This document shows, one piece after another, positions 20,186 to 27,259 of a stretch of 37,817 nt of DNA (positions are counted from its first letter, which is position 1; each line of letters opens with the position of its first letter). The notes under the pieces were generated by a model, which saw nothing but the letters and a program-made list of their open reading frames with translations, was not told the DNA's origin and ran no database searches. The stretch is from contig JAIXZU010000127.1 in assembly GCA_027489415.1 (NCBI GenBank), positions 1-37,817 of the forward strand, given 5' to 3'. The translations under genes and the position numbers were made by a program. The stretch is from Alphaproteobacteria bacterium. Lineage in GTDB: Bacteria > Pseudomonadota > Alphaproteobacteria > UBA2136 > UBA6156.

Positions 20186-20398
20186 ATGAATGCCTACTAC
20201 GCCGCCCTTGCGCAAACCATGCGCAGCGACCGCGCCGGCCAGCAAAGGCTGGGCATCATGCCCGATGATGTGGGCGAAAGGCAGCAAGCGCGCCGCCAAA
20301 AGCGCTGCAAGCGCCACTGCCTGCGCTGTGCCAAGCAGTTCGATGCCACCCACAGGCTTAACTACATGTGCGCCACCTGCGCAAAAAACGGAGATTAA
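20186..20398 (+). CDS. Small zinc-ribbon protein
   Basis: A 70-residue basic protein. After a helical N-terminus (AYYAALAQTMRSDRAGQQRL) come CLRCAKQFDATHRLNYMC and CATCAK, two CxxC pairs spaced like a treble-clef or zinc ribbon. Such small proteins commonly bind nucleic acid or other proteins. The next gene also begins with CxxC pairs, so two zinc-ribbon-like proteins are made in tandem. Confidence 0.7.
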   Translation: MNAYYAALAQTMRSDRAGQQRLGIMPDDVGERQQARRQKRCKRHCLRCAKQFDATHRLNYMCATCAKNGD

Positions 20399-20399
20399 A

Positions 20400-20696
20400 A
20401 TGTTCTGTTGCAATAATTGTGGTGCGGACATGCCGCACAATAAATACAAGGCCTGTGCCGATTGCCGTGCCACTTGGCGCGTTGACTATGCCAAAAAGCA
20501 GGCCAAGAAACGCGGCAGCAGCGCTAAAATAAAAACTAGGCTCACTGCCCTAAGAGTGCTGGACGATACGATTGATAAATATAAAACGCACCTCAATCGC
20601 GCCAACCCGCCACAAGAATATGCCGACAAGCTGCAATTCGCCATCAACACACTAATAACATGCATGTACGAAATAGAGTCCGCCCATGACCAATAA
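20400..20696 (+). CDS. Zinc-ribbon protein with helical C-terminus
   Basis: A 98-residue protein. The N-terminal zinc-binding part is MFCCNNCGADMPHNKYKACA followed by DCRATWR, with two pairs of cysteines. A basic helix (DYAKKQAKKRGSSAKIKTRL) and a C-terminal helical region follow. It begins one base after the previous stop, with GGAG nine bases upstream. It may bind DNA or RNA. The function is unknown. Confidence 0.7.
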   Translation: MFCCNNCGADMPHNKYKACADCRATWRVDYAKKQAKKRGSSAKIKTRLTALRVLDDTIDKYKTHLNRANPPQEYADKLQFAINTLITCMYEIESAHDQ

Positions 20697-20907
20697 CGCC
20701 GCACCCGCCCTGCTGACACAAAAAGAGGTAATGGCCAAGCTGCGCATCAGCCGCGACCAAATCAAGCGCTGGCGCCGCAGCGGCCAATTCCCAGCGCCGA
20801 TATATATCGGCACCAACTCACCGCGCTTTGTCGTCGATGAAATAAACGAATGGCTGCAAGCCAAAATCCACGAGCGCGCCAACCAACAACTCCAACGCGA
20901 GGTTTAG
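20686..20907 (+). CDS. AlpA-like / excisionase-type helix-turn-helix protein
   Basis: A 73-residue protein with the MerR-like winged helix of AlpA and excisionase families: LLTQKEVMAKLRISRDQIKR, then WRRSGQFPAPIYIG, SPRFVVDEINEWLQAKI. Residues 10-62 cover the domain. AlpA-like proteins activate integrase genes or act as directionality factors. The gene lies in the rightward operon whereas int lies about 4 kb away on the opposite strand, so a role in excision after repressor loss is plausible. The start overlaps the previous gene by 11 bases. Confidence 0.75.
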   Translation: MTNNAAPALLTQKEVMAKLRISRDQIKRWRRSGQFPAPIYIGTNSPRFVVDEINEWLQAKIHERANQQLQREV

Positions 20908-20908
20908 T

Positions 20909-21520
20909 ATGCAGGCACACCCATTACAATGGCCCACTGGATGGCCGCGCACAGCGCCAAACCACACAGCGCGGGCAAGGTTCAAAACCTCACTCGCTAG
21001 TGCGCGCGATAGCATCGTAAGCGAGGTTCGCAGGCTGGGCGGCAAAGACCTTGTTATATCAACAAACATACCCGTCAGAAATGATGGGCTGCCATATGCC
21101 AGCGCCCGGCCGCCCACCGATGCGGGCGTGGCCGTTTATTTTACCTATAAGGGGCGGCAAAAATGCTTCCCGTGCGACCGGTGGGATAAGGTCGAGAGCA
21201 ACATGCAGGCCATTGCACTCACCATACAAGCCATGCGCGGCATCGAGCGCTGGGGCAGCGGTCAAATGCTGGATGCGATGTTTACTGGCTTCACCGCTTT
21301 GCCACCACCACAATCACAAAGCCAGCAAGCCCAGACGTTAAACTGGCGCGACGTGCTCGGCCTTGAGCAGCACAGCGCCCTTTATATCGATGATATCGAG
21401 CGAGCCTTCCGAGAAAAGGCTAAACACGCCCACCCAGATTATGGCGGCAGCGCCGAGGCGTTTGCAGAGCTGGTCGAGGCCAAGAGGCTCGCAATATCCC
21501 ACATCCAACGCGAGGTTTAG
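20909..21520 (+). CDS. J-domain-containing phage protein
   Basis: A 203-residue protein with a C-terminal J domain: residues 155-200 contain LYIDDIERAFREKAKHAHPD, where His175-Pro176-Asp177 is the motif that stimulates Hsp70 ATPase. The N-terminal part has patterns known from other phage proteins (RFKTSLASARDSIVSEVRRL, VAVYFTYKGRQKCFPCDRWD, VESNMQAIALTIQAMRGIER). It probably directs the host DnaK chaperone to a phage target, by analogy. It starts one base after the AlpA-like gene. Confidence 0.8.
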   Translation: MQAHPLQWPTGWPRTAPNHTARARFKTSLASARDSIVSEVRRLGGKDLVISTNIPVRNDGLPYASARPPTDAGVAVYFTYKGRQKCFPCDRWDKVESNMQAIALTIQAMRGIERWGSGQMLDAMFTGFTALPPPQSQSQQAQTLNWRDVLGLEQHSALYIDDIERAFREKAKHAHPDYGGSAEAFAELVEAKRLAISHIQREV

Positions 21521-21523
21521 CCC

Positions 21524-21670
21524 ATGACCAAAACACTCCCTAAAGAAAGCCTGCGCCGTGTGGTCGCTTGCTATTACATCCCAGCGCGACACGATTTTGA
21601 GGCAAAAGGCGGCAACAGCCACATCTATCACGATCTGCAAAAACTGCGGCAATATTTAGAGGGCAAGTAA
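21524..21670 (+). CDS. Small protein of unknown function
   Basis: A 48-residue basic protein (MTKTLPKESLRRVVACYYIP, then ARHDFEAKGGNSHIYHDLQK). It is unrecognised. It fills the space between the J-domain and ASCH genes with a start only three bases after the previous stop, and it ends two bases before the next ATG, which supports it as a gene despite its size. Confidence 0.55.
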   Translation: MTKTLPKESLRRVVACYYIPARHDFEAKGGNSHIYHDLQKLRQYLEGK

Positions 21671-21671
21671 A

Positions 21672-22052
21672 ATGAAGGCGCTCTCAATAAATCAGCCTTG
21701 GGCTTGGCTTATAGTCAACGGCTATAAAAACGTCGAAAACCGCAATTGGCCAACAAATTACAGAGGGCCAGTGCTTATTCATGCGGGTAAAAAATATGAC
21801 GATGACGGCGATGAGTGGATAAGGTCTGCCTTCCCGCAAATCCCATTGCCAAATAAATCAGCAATAGAACGCGGCGGCATTGTCGGCAGGGCTGTAATCA
21901 CAGACTGCGTAACCGCTATGGATAGCGACTGGTTTTTCGGCAAGTTTGGCTTTGTTTTGAATAAAGCCGAGCCTTGCGAGATGGTGCCATGTCTGGGCGA
22001 GCTTGGATTTTTTAGGCCAGACCTCTTTAGCAAATATAAGGAGATGAAATGA
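21672..22052 (+). CDS. ASCH domain protein
   Basis: A 126-residue protein with a clear ASCH fold: MKALSINQPWAWLIVNGYKN, VENRNWPTNYRGPVLIHAGK, then IVGRAVITDCV and a central EMVPCLGELGFF. ASCH domains belong to the PUA-like superfamily. They bind RNA or modified nucleosides, and some hydrolyse N4-acetylcytidine. The function here is unknown. The stop overlaps the start of a second ASCH-like gene (ATGA), so the two are translated together. Confidence 0.85.
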   Translation: MKALSINQPWAWLIVNGYKNVENRNWPTNYRGPVLIHAGKKYDDDGDEWIRSAFPQIPLPNKSAIERGGIVGRAVITDCVTAMDSDWFFGKFGFVLNKAEPCEMVPCLGELGFFRPDLFSKYKEMK

Positions 22053-22588
22053 AAGAGCGCCCAATCATATTTAGCGCGTCAGATGTTCGCGCCATTTTGG
22101 AAGGCCGCAAAACCCAAGCTCGGCGGATTATAAAGCCACAGCCAACTAGTCTTGGCGATAAACTTAAAGCCCTTATGCGCTACCGGATCGGCGACCGGCT
22201 ATGGGTGCGCGAGACTTGGCAGACTCACATACCAGCGCCAGATACCAATGGCGACTGCGCCACATCAATTATTTATAGGGCTGATAAAAAAAGCTACGCG
22301 AGCAGTTGGCACTCACCAATCTACATGCCGCGCTGGGCAAGCCGCATCACCCTTGAAATAACGCGCAAACGCGTCGAGCCGCTGCATAGAATAAGCCAGT
22401 CCGATGCTATCGCTGAAGGTGCGCCGCCAAGCCATAGTTCAATTGACAAAATAAGCCGTGAGTTTGGTTATGCAGATTTTAGCCGCTCATGGTTTGCCCA
22501 GCTATGGCAATCAATACACGGCGACAAATCATGGCACGAAAATCCGTGGGTGTGGGTGATTGAGTTCAAAAAATTGGAGGGCAAATAA
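22049..22588 (+). CDS. Second ASCH-like phage protein
   Basis: A 179-residue protein of a type common in phages: IIFSASDVRAILEGRKTQAR, then RIIKPQP, RIGDRLWVRETWQTHIP, PIYMPRWASRITLEITRKRV, PLHRISQSDAIAEGA and the closing SWHENPWVWVIEF. The strand order and the GDRLWVRETW segment mark it as ASCH/PUA-like. It is unusual that two such proteins are made in tandem from overlapping genes. Possible roles are modified-base recognition or blocking host RNA-based functions. These are guesses from the family. Confidence 0.8.
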   Translation: MKERPIIFSASDVRAILEGRKTQARRIIKPQPTSLGDKLKALMRYRIGDRLWVRETWQTHIPAPDTNGDCATSIIYRADKKSYASSWHSPIYMPRWASRITLEITRKRVEPLHRISQSDAIAEGAPPSHSSIDKISREFGYADFSRSWFAQLWQSIHGDKSWHENPWVWVIEFKKLEGK

Positions 22589-22589
22589 A

Positions 22590-22772
22590 ATGACCGACTA
22601 CGAAAGGGCCTTGATTGATTGCCTTAAAATCATAAAGAACAGAATAGAAGTTTATGAGCGCAAGATTAAAAACGAAGGTAGGCCATCAATGGGCGATGAA
22701 TATAGATTTGCCATAGCTACGCTTGATATTGCCGCTGGTGAAATCAAAAAACTTTTTACAGAAGGCAAGTAA
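22590..22772 (+). CDS. Small helical protein of unknown function
   Basis: A 60-residue charged helical protein (MTDYERALIDCLKIIKNRIE, VYERKIKNEGRPSMGDEYRF, then a last helix). GGAGG lies about 11 bases before the ATG. It is one base downstream of the second ASCH gene. No family is recognised. Confidence 0.6.
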   Translation: MTDYERALIDCLKIIKNRIEVYERKIKNEGRPSMGDEYRFAIATLDIAAGEIKKLFTEGK

Positions 22773-22857
22773 AATTATGTTTTTGCCATTTAGCGAGGAA
22801 GTTAAGCAAAAAAAGACGTGGCAAACAATTCTCATGAAACAAAAAAATGGAGATAAA

Positions 22858-23103
22858 ATGACCATCAAAGCAGAGCCAGCGGATAATTACGACGACCTGA
22901 AAAGGCAGTTTTATGCCCTTAGAAATATTGTTAATTCTCAATCCATACAAATACAACATTATATGCAATTAAGTTACAGCGTAGGAGAAAGGCACCTTGC
23001 CGAGCTAAGGGCGCTACTCGAAAGCGAAAAGGCAATGAATGCTCAGCTCACCCAAGAACTGGATGGGGCAAAAAATGCACTCCAAGAAAGCGCCGACCAT
23101 TAG
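22858..23103 (+). CDS. Small coiled-coil protein
   Basis: An 81-residue protein starting MTIKAEPADNYDDLKRQFYA, then a long heptad-like helix to the C-terminus (ERHLAELRALLESEKAMNAQ). The start is the ATG at 22858 because ATGGAG lies six bases upstream. An in-frame ATG at 22777 would add 27 residues and also has an AGAAGG-like site. It is probably a dimeric coiled coil, but the function is unknown. Confidence 0.55.
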   Translation: MTIKAEPADNYDDLKRQFYALRNIVNSQSIQIQHYMQLSYSVGERHLAELRALLESEKAMNAQLTQELDGAKNALQESADH

Positions 23104-23115
23104 CCGCTTACCCGC

Positions 23116-23331
23116 TTGCTCAAAACAACCGAAAAGCTAACCCATATACTAGCACCGCTAAACCCAACTAAAGCCATGCTTTCTGCGGGTAATTATGCCT
23201 GTTTTGATTCCCTTGATAACGGCACAGTTATAGACGCAGAAGATATTTATAGGGCGATGATTAAAGAGTGCAAAAAAGAGGCTGAATACAATGAAATTAT
23301 TGTCCGAAAAATGCAAAAACAGGGTGGTTGA
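23116..23331 (+). CDS. Small protein, start uncertain
   Basis: A reading frame of up to 71 residues from a TTG at 23116; an ATG at 23176 gives 51. The segment CFDSLDNGTVIDAEDIYRAM is followed by a charged helix (IKECKKEAEYNEIIVRKMQK). There is no clear ribosome binding site for either start. It is included because it lies in order in the operon and its C-terminal helix looks protein-like. Confidence 0.4.
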   Translation: MLKTTEKLTHILAPLNPTKAMLSAGNYACFDSLDNGTVIDAEDIYRAMIKECKKEAEYNEIIVRKMQKQGG

Positions 23332-23333
23332 TA

Positions 23334-23636
23334 ATGGACACACAAACAACAATTTTTATTTTGTGCATGATTAGTGGTGTCGCAACAATCGCTGTAATTA
23401 TTTATGCCGAGTTTTTCCGTAAAGTAAAAACAGCAATAATGCCTGTTGAGGTTTTGCCGTTTATAGACGGCTTTACATTTGTTGCTGTTACAAAAAGCAA
23501 AAAGTACTGGCCGGTGCAGCTTATTAAAAACAAATCTGGGCTACATGTTTTTTTGCTTAGGCCCGGCATGCCAGAAAGAGTCGATTTTTTTAACAAAGAA
23601 GAGTTCATCGGCTGGCTGCCAATGCCGGAAGTGTAG
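23334..23636 (+). CDS. Single-pass membrane protein
   Basis: A 100-residue protein starting MDTQTTIFILCMISGVATIA, with one N-terminal transmembrane helix (about residues 6-26) followed by a small cytoplasmic domain (PVEVLPFIDGFTFVAVTKSK, then LIKNKSGLHVFLL). The ATG overlaps the previous gene's stop region and follows AGGGTGG. Its function is unknown. It may be a membrane-associated early protein, possibly part of superinfection control. Confidence 0.6.
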   Translation: MDTQTTIFILCMISGVATIAVIIYAEFFRKVKTAIMPVEVLPFIDGFTFVAVTKSKKYWPVQLIKNKSGLHVFLLRPGMPERVDFFNKEEFIGWLPMPEV

Positions 23637-23643
23637 GCGTGAT

Positions 23644-23805
23644 ATGACCACTATTGTTTTATCGCTTGGGGTTTATTCAATCTACTTTTGGTATTTTTTT
23701 GGCAGAATGCTAGTTGCACATTTTTTATTTGGCTGTGCGCTTGGCTCTGGTTTAGGGCTTATTTTAGGTTATTTAATCAATGTATTGAGGGATTGCCAAA
23801 GATGA
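23644..23805 (+). CDS. Small membrane peptide
   Basis: A 53-residue very hydrophobic protein (MTTIVLSLGVYSIYFWYFFG, then AHFLFGCALGSGLGLILGYL), with two possible membrane helices and a short charged C-terminus. It starts eight bases after the previous gene. It has no recognised family. It forms a small cluster of membrane proteins with the gene before it. Confidence 0.5.
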   Translation: MTTIVLSLGVYSIYFWYFFGRMLVAHFLFGCALGSGLGLILGYLINVLRDCQR

Positions 23806-23879
23806 GTAATCCGGTTTTTCCGGTCAGCTGGATAAGGAAAGCCGCAGCGTATCAGTTAAGACAGAGGCTGCGACCATAA
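23802..23879 (+). CDS. Tiny coupled reading frame (25 residues)
   Basis: The ATG overlaps the stop of the membrane peptide gene (ATGA) and encodes a short basic peptide (MSNPVFPVSWIRKAAAYQLR and five more). Only the overlap supports it. It is the last reading frame before the convergent integrase gene. Confidence 0.25.
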   Translation: MSNPVFPVSWIRKAAAYQLRQRLRP

Positions 23880-23940
23880 TTTTTATCATATCATGGTTTG
23901 GCAATCTGGTAAATAATCAGCTCCAATACATCGCTTGGCG

Positions 23941-25137
23941 CTACGGCTTGCGCCCAATCAGCCCATCTAAGTAATCCGCCCACTCCTGCATCATCTTGGT
24001 GCGCTCGGCGATAAAGGCCGCGCGGTCATAGGCGCGGTCAACTTTATTGGATGGGTAGTGCGCCAGCTGCCGGTCTGGCACTTCGTGGCGATAGCCCAGC
24101 TCCTGTTTGATGGTGCTCAGCGCGAGAGCCCTAAAGCCGTGGCCAGTGGCCTTGCCCTTATAGCCCATGCGTTTCAGCGCCATTAAAATTGTGCCATTGC
24201 TCATGCCTTTATTGGCACGGGTGGCCGACGGCAGCACAAAACCACTCTCGGTGCGGAACATCTCAAGCGACCTAAGCACCGCCACAGCCTGCCGCGACAA
24301 GGGCACAATGTGCTCGCGCCGCATCTTCATGCGCTCGGCGGGGATTGTCCACAGCGCCCGCTCAAGGTCAATCTCCGACCAGCGTGCATTAATCAGCTCG
24401 CTTGTGCGCACAAATGTCAGCAGCAGCAGTTTCAGCGCATGACGGGTGAGGGGATAGAGCCGCGCCTCATTGCGCTCGAGCTTGGCCAAAAACTCGGGCA
24501 GATGCTCCAGCTGCAGCGCGGTGAAGTGGCCGCGCACCACAGGCGCCAGCGCGCCGCGCAGATCATTGACTGGGCTTGCGGTGATGCGACCGGTCGCCAC
24601 GGCATAGCGCAACACCTGGGCGATTATCTGGCCAAGCCGATGCGCCAGCTCATTCGCGCCACGCTTTTCCACGCGCCGCAGCGCCTGCAGTAAAATCACG
24701 GCCGTCAGCTGCGCTACGGGTATAGCACCAATAAAGGGGAAAGCATCGCGCTCGAGCCGGTTAAGCAATGTGCTGGCATGGCCCTCAGACCAACGCTTAA
24801 TGTTTTTCTCGTGCCACTCACGGGCTACAGCGGCGAAGGTATCGTTGCTTTGCGCGGCAAGCTGCAGCTTGCGCTTTTGCTTCTCCACGCCGGGGTCGAT
24901 GCCATCGGCAATCTGGCGCCGCGCCTCAAGCGTTTTGGCGCGGGCATCGGCCAGACCTAGCACCGGATAAACGCCAAGCGCCAGCAGCCTTGGCCGGCCA
25001 GCAAAGCGATATTTCATGCGCCAATAGCGCGAGCCATTCGGTCGAATTTCAAGGTATAGACCATGGCCATCATAGAGGCGCAGCGGCTTATCGGTTGCTT
25101 TGGTTTTTTTAATTTGCGTGTCGGTAATTTGTGGCAT
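23941..25137 (-). CDS. int: Tyrosine integrase, P4/CP4-57 type
   Basis: A 398-residue integrase. The start MPQITDTQIKKTKATDKPLR is the usual one for this family, with a DUF4102-like N-terminal arm-binding domain (LYLEIRPNGSRYWRMKYRFA), a SAM-like core-binding domain near residue 100, and the catalytic domain. The catalytic set is complete: Arg244 (FVRTSEL), Lys271, His333 and Arg336 in GHGFRAL, His360 (QLAHYPS) and nucleophile Tyr370. The reading frame is open further upstream to 25254, but that part runs into repeat sequence. The gene is read away from the likely attP and tRNA-end sequence, as in P4-like elements. Confidence 0.93.
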   Translation of the reverse strand: MPQITDTQIKKTKATDKPLRLYDGHGLYLEIRPNGSRYWRMKYRFAGRPRLLALGVYPVLGLADARAKTLEARRQIADGIDPGVEKQKRKLQLAAQSNDTFAAVAREWHEKNIKRWSEGHASTLLNRLERDAFPFIGAIPVAQLTAVILLQALRRVEKRGANELAHRLGQIIAQVLRYAVATGRITASPVNDLRGALAPVVRGHFTALQLEHLPEFLAKLERNEARLYPLTRHALKLLLLTFVRTSELINARWSEIDLERALWTIPAERMKMRREHIVPLSRQAVAVLRSLEMFRTESGFVLPSATRANKGMSNGTILMALKRMGYKGKATGHGFRALALSTIKQELGYRHEVPDRQLAHYPSNKVDRAYDRAAFIAERTKMMQEWADYLDGLIGRKP

Positions 25138-25216
25138 GTTGGGATACATCACTCGGCGGCTAAGGGATGGTATCCCATCTTGTATCCTAAAATCGCTGCC
25201 CTTACTAGCCCCACCT

Positions 25217-25308
25217 TGCACCACCCTGCACCACTGGCCCGTGCAAATACTCAATCTTTACAGCGCTTCCGCGCCCGCCTTGCACCACCTTGCACCACAC
25301 TGCACCAC
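25217..25308. repeat. Five TGCACCAC repeats in 10-base phase (likely integrase arm sites)
   Basis: TGCACCAC occurs at 25217, 25227, 25281, 25291 and 25301. The copies are in groups of two and three with an exact 10-base period inside each group, about one helical turn. Between groups lie 46 bases. The repeats lie between the integrase start and the tRNA-like sequence, where arm-type binding sites of the integrase are expected. Confidence 0.7.
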
Positions 25309-25313
25309 TAAAC

Positions 25314-25336
25314 TGGCGGAGAGGGGGGGAGACGAA
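25314..25336 (-). other. Likely attP: tRNA-Ser 3' end sequence
   Basis: On the minus strand the 23 bases end in CCTCTCCGCCA and fit the geometry of a tRNA 3' end: seven T-loop bases beginning TTCG, five T-stem bases, seven acceptor bases, discriminator G and CCA. The acceptor side pairs with GGAGAGG, typical of tRNA-Ser. No complete tRNA is present. The next element in the same direction is the integrase, about 180 bases away, as in P4-like integration systems. The conserved A of the T-loop is missing, so the core of identity probably lies only in the last 16 or so bases. Confidence 0.55.
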
Positions 25337-25662
25337 TTGCAATATTAAACCACTGATTTATAACGGGACGAAATCTTGAAATATAAAAAAGTATTCCAAA
25401 AAATATCCCCAAAAATTTGTAATAAACTAATACACATCTGCTGATTGCATTATAGCGCAAGATGGTGCGGGCGGAAACCCCCCCTCTGATTTTTGGCCTC
25501 AGTGCAAACGGAACCCCCAGACGGTCAGCCCCCCATTATCTGTAGCTTTTTGCACCCCCCTCCCTAGCTACCAGCACTGTGCCACAGGCAGCAGCGGGCG
25601 AGCATAAGCCCAGCCCGCCGCACCCTGACCGGCCACCACCCCCGACGGAGCGGCCGCCAAGC
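25337..25662. other. Gene-free region right of attP
   Basis: No gene is supported here. The first 120 bases are A/T-rich, with runs that could bind IHF or other bending proteins, as expected next to attP. The part near the methylase stop is G/C-rich and has a six-base inverted repeat (GCGGGC at 25594 with GCCCGC at 25613) without a T-run. Confidence 0.5.
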
Positions 25663-26463
25663 TCAATTGCTGATAATCACCTCCGATGCTTGCTTGTCCT
25701 TATCCGAGCCACATATCGTATAGCGCAGCGCCACGCGCTCGATTTTCAGCCCCTTAAAAATCTGCCGAACCTCTGGCGTATCGTTGAGCGATAAGATGCA
25801 CCGCCCCTTAATGCCACGCAGCTTGTCAGCCATCACCTCGAAGTCAGCGCGCTCAAACAGTCCGCGACCGTAGTAATGCTCCACGCCGTAATAGGGTGGG
25901 TCGAGATAGAACAGCGTGCCCGCCCGGTCATAGCGGTCGATAAACTCGCGCCAGTCGAGGCACTCAATAATCACACCATGCAGACGCTCGGCCACGGCCT
26001 CAAGCAGCGGCTCAAGGCGCGACACATTAAACCGAGCGCCGCCGCTATATTTCACCCCGAAGTTGCGGCCATCAACCTTGCCACCAAAGGCCACGCGCTG
26101 CAGATACAGAAACCGTGCGGCGCGCTCAAGGTCGGTGAGGGTGCTGGGATCGCTGGCCATCAGCCGGTCAAACTCAGCACGAGAGGTCAGCTGATAGCGC
26201 AGCATGTCCATAAGCGCGCCATAGTGACGCTGCAGCATCCTAAACAACGTGGCCACATCGCGTGACTTATCGTTCATCACCTCGCCTGATGGCGCATGGT
26301 CGCGGCGCAGAAACACGCCACCCATGCCCACAAACGGCTCGGCATACAGCACATGCGGCACAGCATTAATGCGTTTCACCAGCTCATCGGCCAGCAGCCG
26401 CTTACCACCTACATAGGGCGCCACCGGCAATACCGGCCGCACTTTCGTCAATACATTATTCAT
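25663..26463 (-). CDS. dam: D12-class DNA adenine N6-methyltransferase
   Basis: A 266-residue Dam-like methylase. Motifs are PYVGGKR near residue 16; the SAM-binding EPFVGMGGVF at 42-51; and the catalytic DPPY at 188-191 in LFYLDPPYYG. The region between, including FLYLQRVAFGGKVDGRNFGV, is the target-recognition part. The C-terminus is typical for the family. No restriction enzyme gene lies next to it, so it is an orphan methylase. It is the last gene of the leftward operon and would be expected to protect phage DNA or alter host regulation. The target site cannot be told from sequence alone. Confidence 0.88.
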   Translation of the reverse strand: MNNVLTKVRPVLPVAPYVGGKRLLADELVKRINAVPHVLYAEPFVGMGGVFLRRDHAPSGEVMNDKSRDVATLFRMLQRHYGALMDMLRYQLTSRAEFDRLMASDPSTLTDLERAARFLYLQRVAFGGKVDGRNFGVKYSGGARFNVSRLEPLLEAVAERLHGVIIECLDWREFIDRYDRAGTLFYLDPPYYGVEHYYGRGLFERADFEVMADKLRGIKGRCILSLNDTPEVRQIFKGLKIERVALRYTICGSDKDKQASEVIISN

Positions 26464-26665
26464 AATCGCTCGCTTATTCTAAGCCCGCCCTTGCAGGGTG
26501 ACGGGTCGGCCAATCACGGCCAAGTTGGTCGAGCAGTGTCATCGCTGCGGCTTACGGTGTTCGCGCACCGTATCCCCCGTCTTGGCCGAGCGCAGGCGCC
26601 ACCGCTTTGCGGTCACGCTAGTCGGCCAATGGCAGGAAATCTTCACAACATCACATCACATCATT
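26464..26665. other. Intergenic stretch with a hairpin
   Basis: Between the spanin genes and the methylase no gene is supported. TACGGTG (26553-26559), a six-base loop starting TTCG and CACCGTA (26566-26572) can form a seven-pair hairpin. No T-run follows in either direction. It may attenuate or process the late transcript before the methylase gene. Confidence 0.4.
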
Positions 26666-26863
26666 TCAGTCACAAACTGCGCGCCACGCTTCGTTATTTT
26701 CCAACAGCGCACGCCTTGACGCGGGCGACAGCGCCAATAACTCCGGCGCGGTCAGGCGCATGGGCGACCACGCCAAGCAGCAGGCTTTGGCATTATTCGT
26801 GCCGCTGCCAGTCGCGGCGCAGCCGCTCAAGCACAGCAGCATCAGGCACAGCATTAAGCGCAT
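26666..26863 (-). CDS. Outer-membrane spanin (Rz1-like lipoprotein)
   Basis: A 65-residue lipoprotein starting at the ATG at 26863. The signal peptide MRLMLCLMLLCLSGCAA ends in the lipobox LSGC, so Cys would be lipidated after cleavage, leaving about 50 residues (ATGSGTNNAKACCLAWSPMR and on). It begins inside the preceding Rz-like gene in another frame (71-base overlap), the well-known layout of spanin pairs. Together they fuse the two membranes in the last step of lysis of a Gram-negative host. Confidence 0.75.
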   Translation of the reverse strand: MRLMLCLMLLCLSGCAATGSGTNNAKACCLAWSPMRLTAPELLALSPASRRALLENNEAWRAVCD

Positions 26864-27038
26864 CGCGCACCTCTTTATATTCGTCAGCAATTTGCACCTG
26901 CTCAGCCATGGCATCGCGCTCTTGCTCAAGCATGGCACCACGCCTGCCAGCCAGCCACGCTAGCAATGGCGGCGCCAGCTTATCCAGCAGGCGCGCCAGT
27001 GCCTCTAGTAACGCGGCCACGGCCTCGCCGCGCATCAT
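26793..27038 (-). CDS. Inner-membrane spanin (Rz-like)
   Basis: An 81-residue protein. The N-terminal about 30 residues (VAALLEALARLLDKLAPPLL) form a hydrophobic or amphipathic membrane anchor. A coiled-coil periplasmic region (AMLEQERDAMAEQVQIADEY) and a short charged end (ERLRRDWQRHE) follow. The start overlaps the holin stop (ATGA). It is shorter than lambda Rz but of the size of the short spanins in many alphaproteobacterial phages. The family call rests on layout: holin, Rz, nested Rz1. Confidence 0.65.
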   Translation of the reverse strand: MMRGEAVAALLEALARLLDKLAPPLLAWLAGRRGAMLEQERDAMAEQVQIADEYKEVRDALNAVPDAAVLERLRRDWQRHE

Positions 27039-27259
27039 TTGCCGATGCGCTTGGTAGCAATCACGCGACCATAAATCGTCACCGCGCCGCCAACAGCCAC
27101 ACCTAGTGCCAAAAGGGCCTGCGTCGTCGGCTCTTGCAGCGATGGGTCGATGGCATAGCCAAAAAAACCAACCATGCTAAAGACCACATTCACCACCGCG
27201 CCCCAAATGGTCTTGCTCTCCCACCATGCCTTAACCGGCTCTGCATTATCGTTGCTCAT
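27035..27259 (-). CDS. Holin
   Basis: A 74-residue membrane protein with two helices, about residues 16-36 (TIWGAVVNVVFSMVGFFGYA) and 45-67 (QALLALGVAVGGAVTIYGRV), a short loop and a basic C-terminus (ATKRIGK). The start is the ATG at 27259, with TGGAG eight bases upstream; longer in-frame forms to 27388 lack signals. It overlaps the endolysin gene by 14 bases and the Rz-like gene by four. The size, helices and neighbours match small phage holins. Confidence 0.75.
   Translation of the reverse strand: MSNDNAEPVKAWWESKTIWGAVVNVVFSMVGFFGYAIDPSLQEPTTQALLALGVAVGGAVTIYGRVIATKRIGK

Noticed and set aside
25138..25254. Upstream extension of the integrase to 25254
   Set aside because: The extra part is not typical of the family and runs through repeats next to attP; MPQITDTQIKK is the usual start.
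25217..25308. CRISPR array
   Set aside because: The repeat unit is only 8 bases with a 10-base period and no unique spacers.
25314..25336. Complete tRNA-Ser gene
   Set aside because: Only the 3' quarter is present; no anticodon or D arm is found, and the T-loop lacks the usual A.
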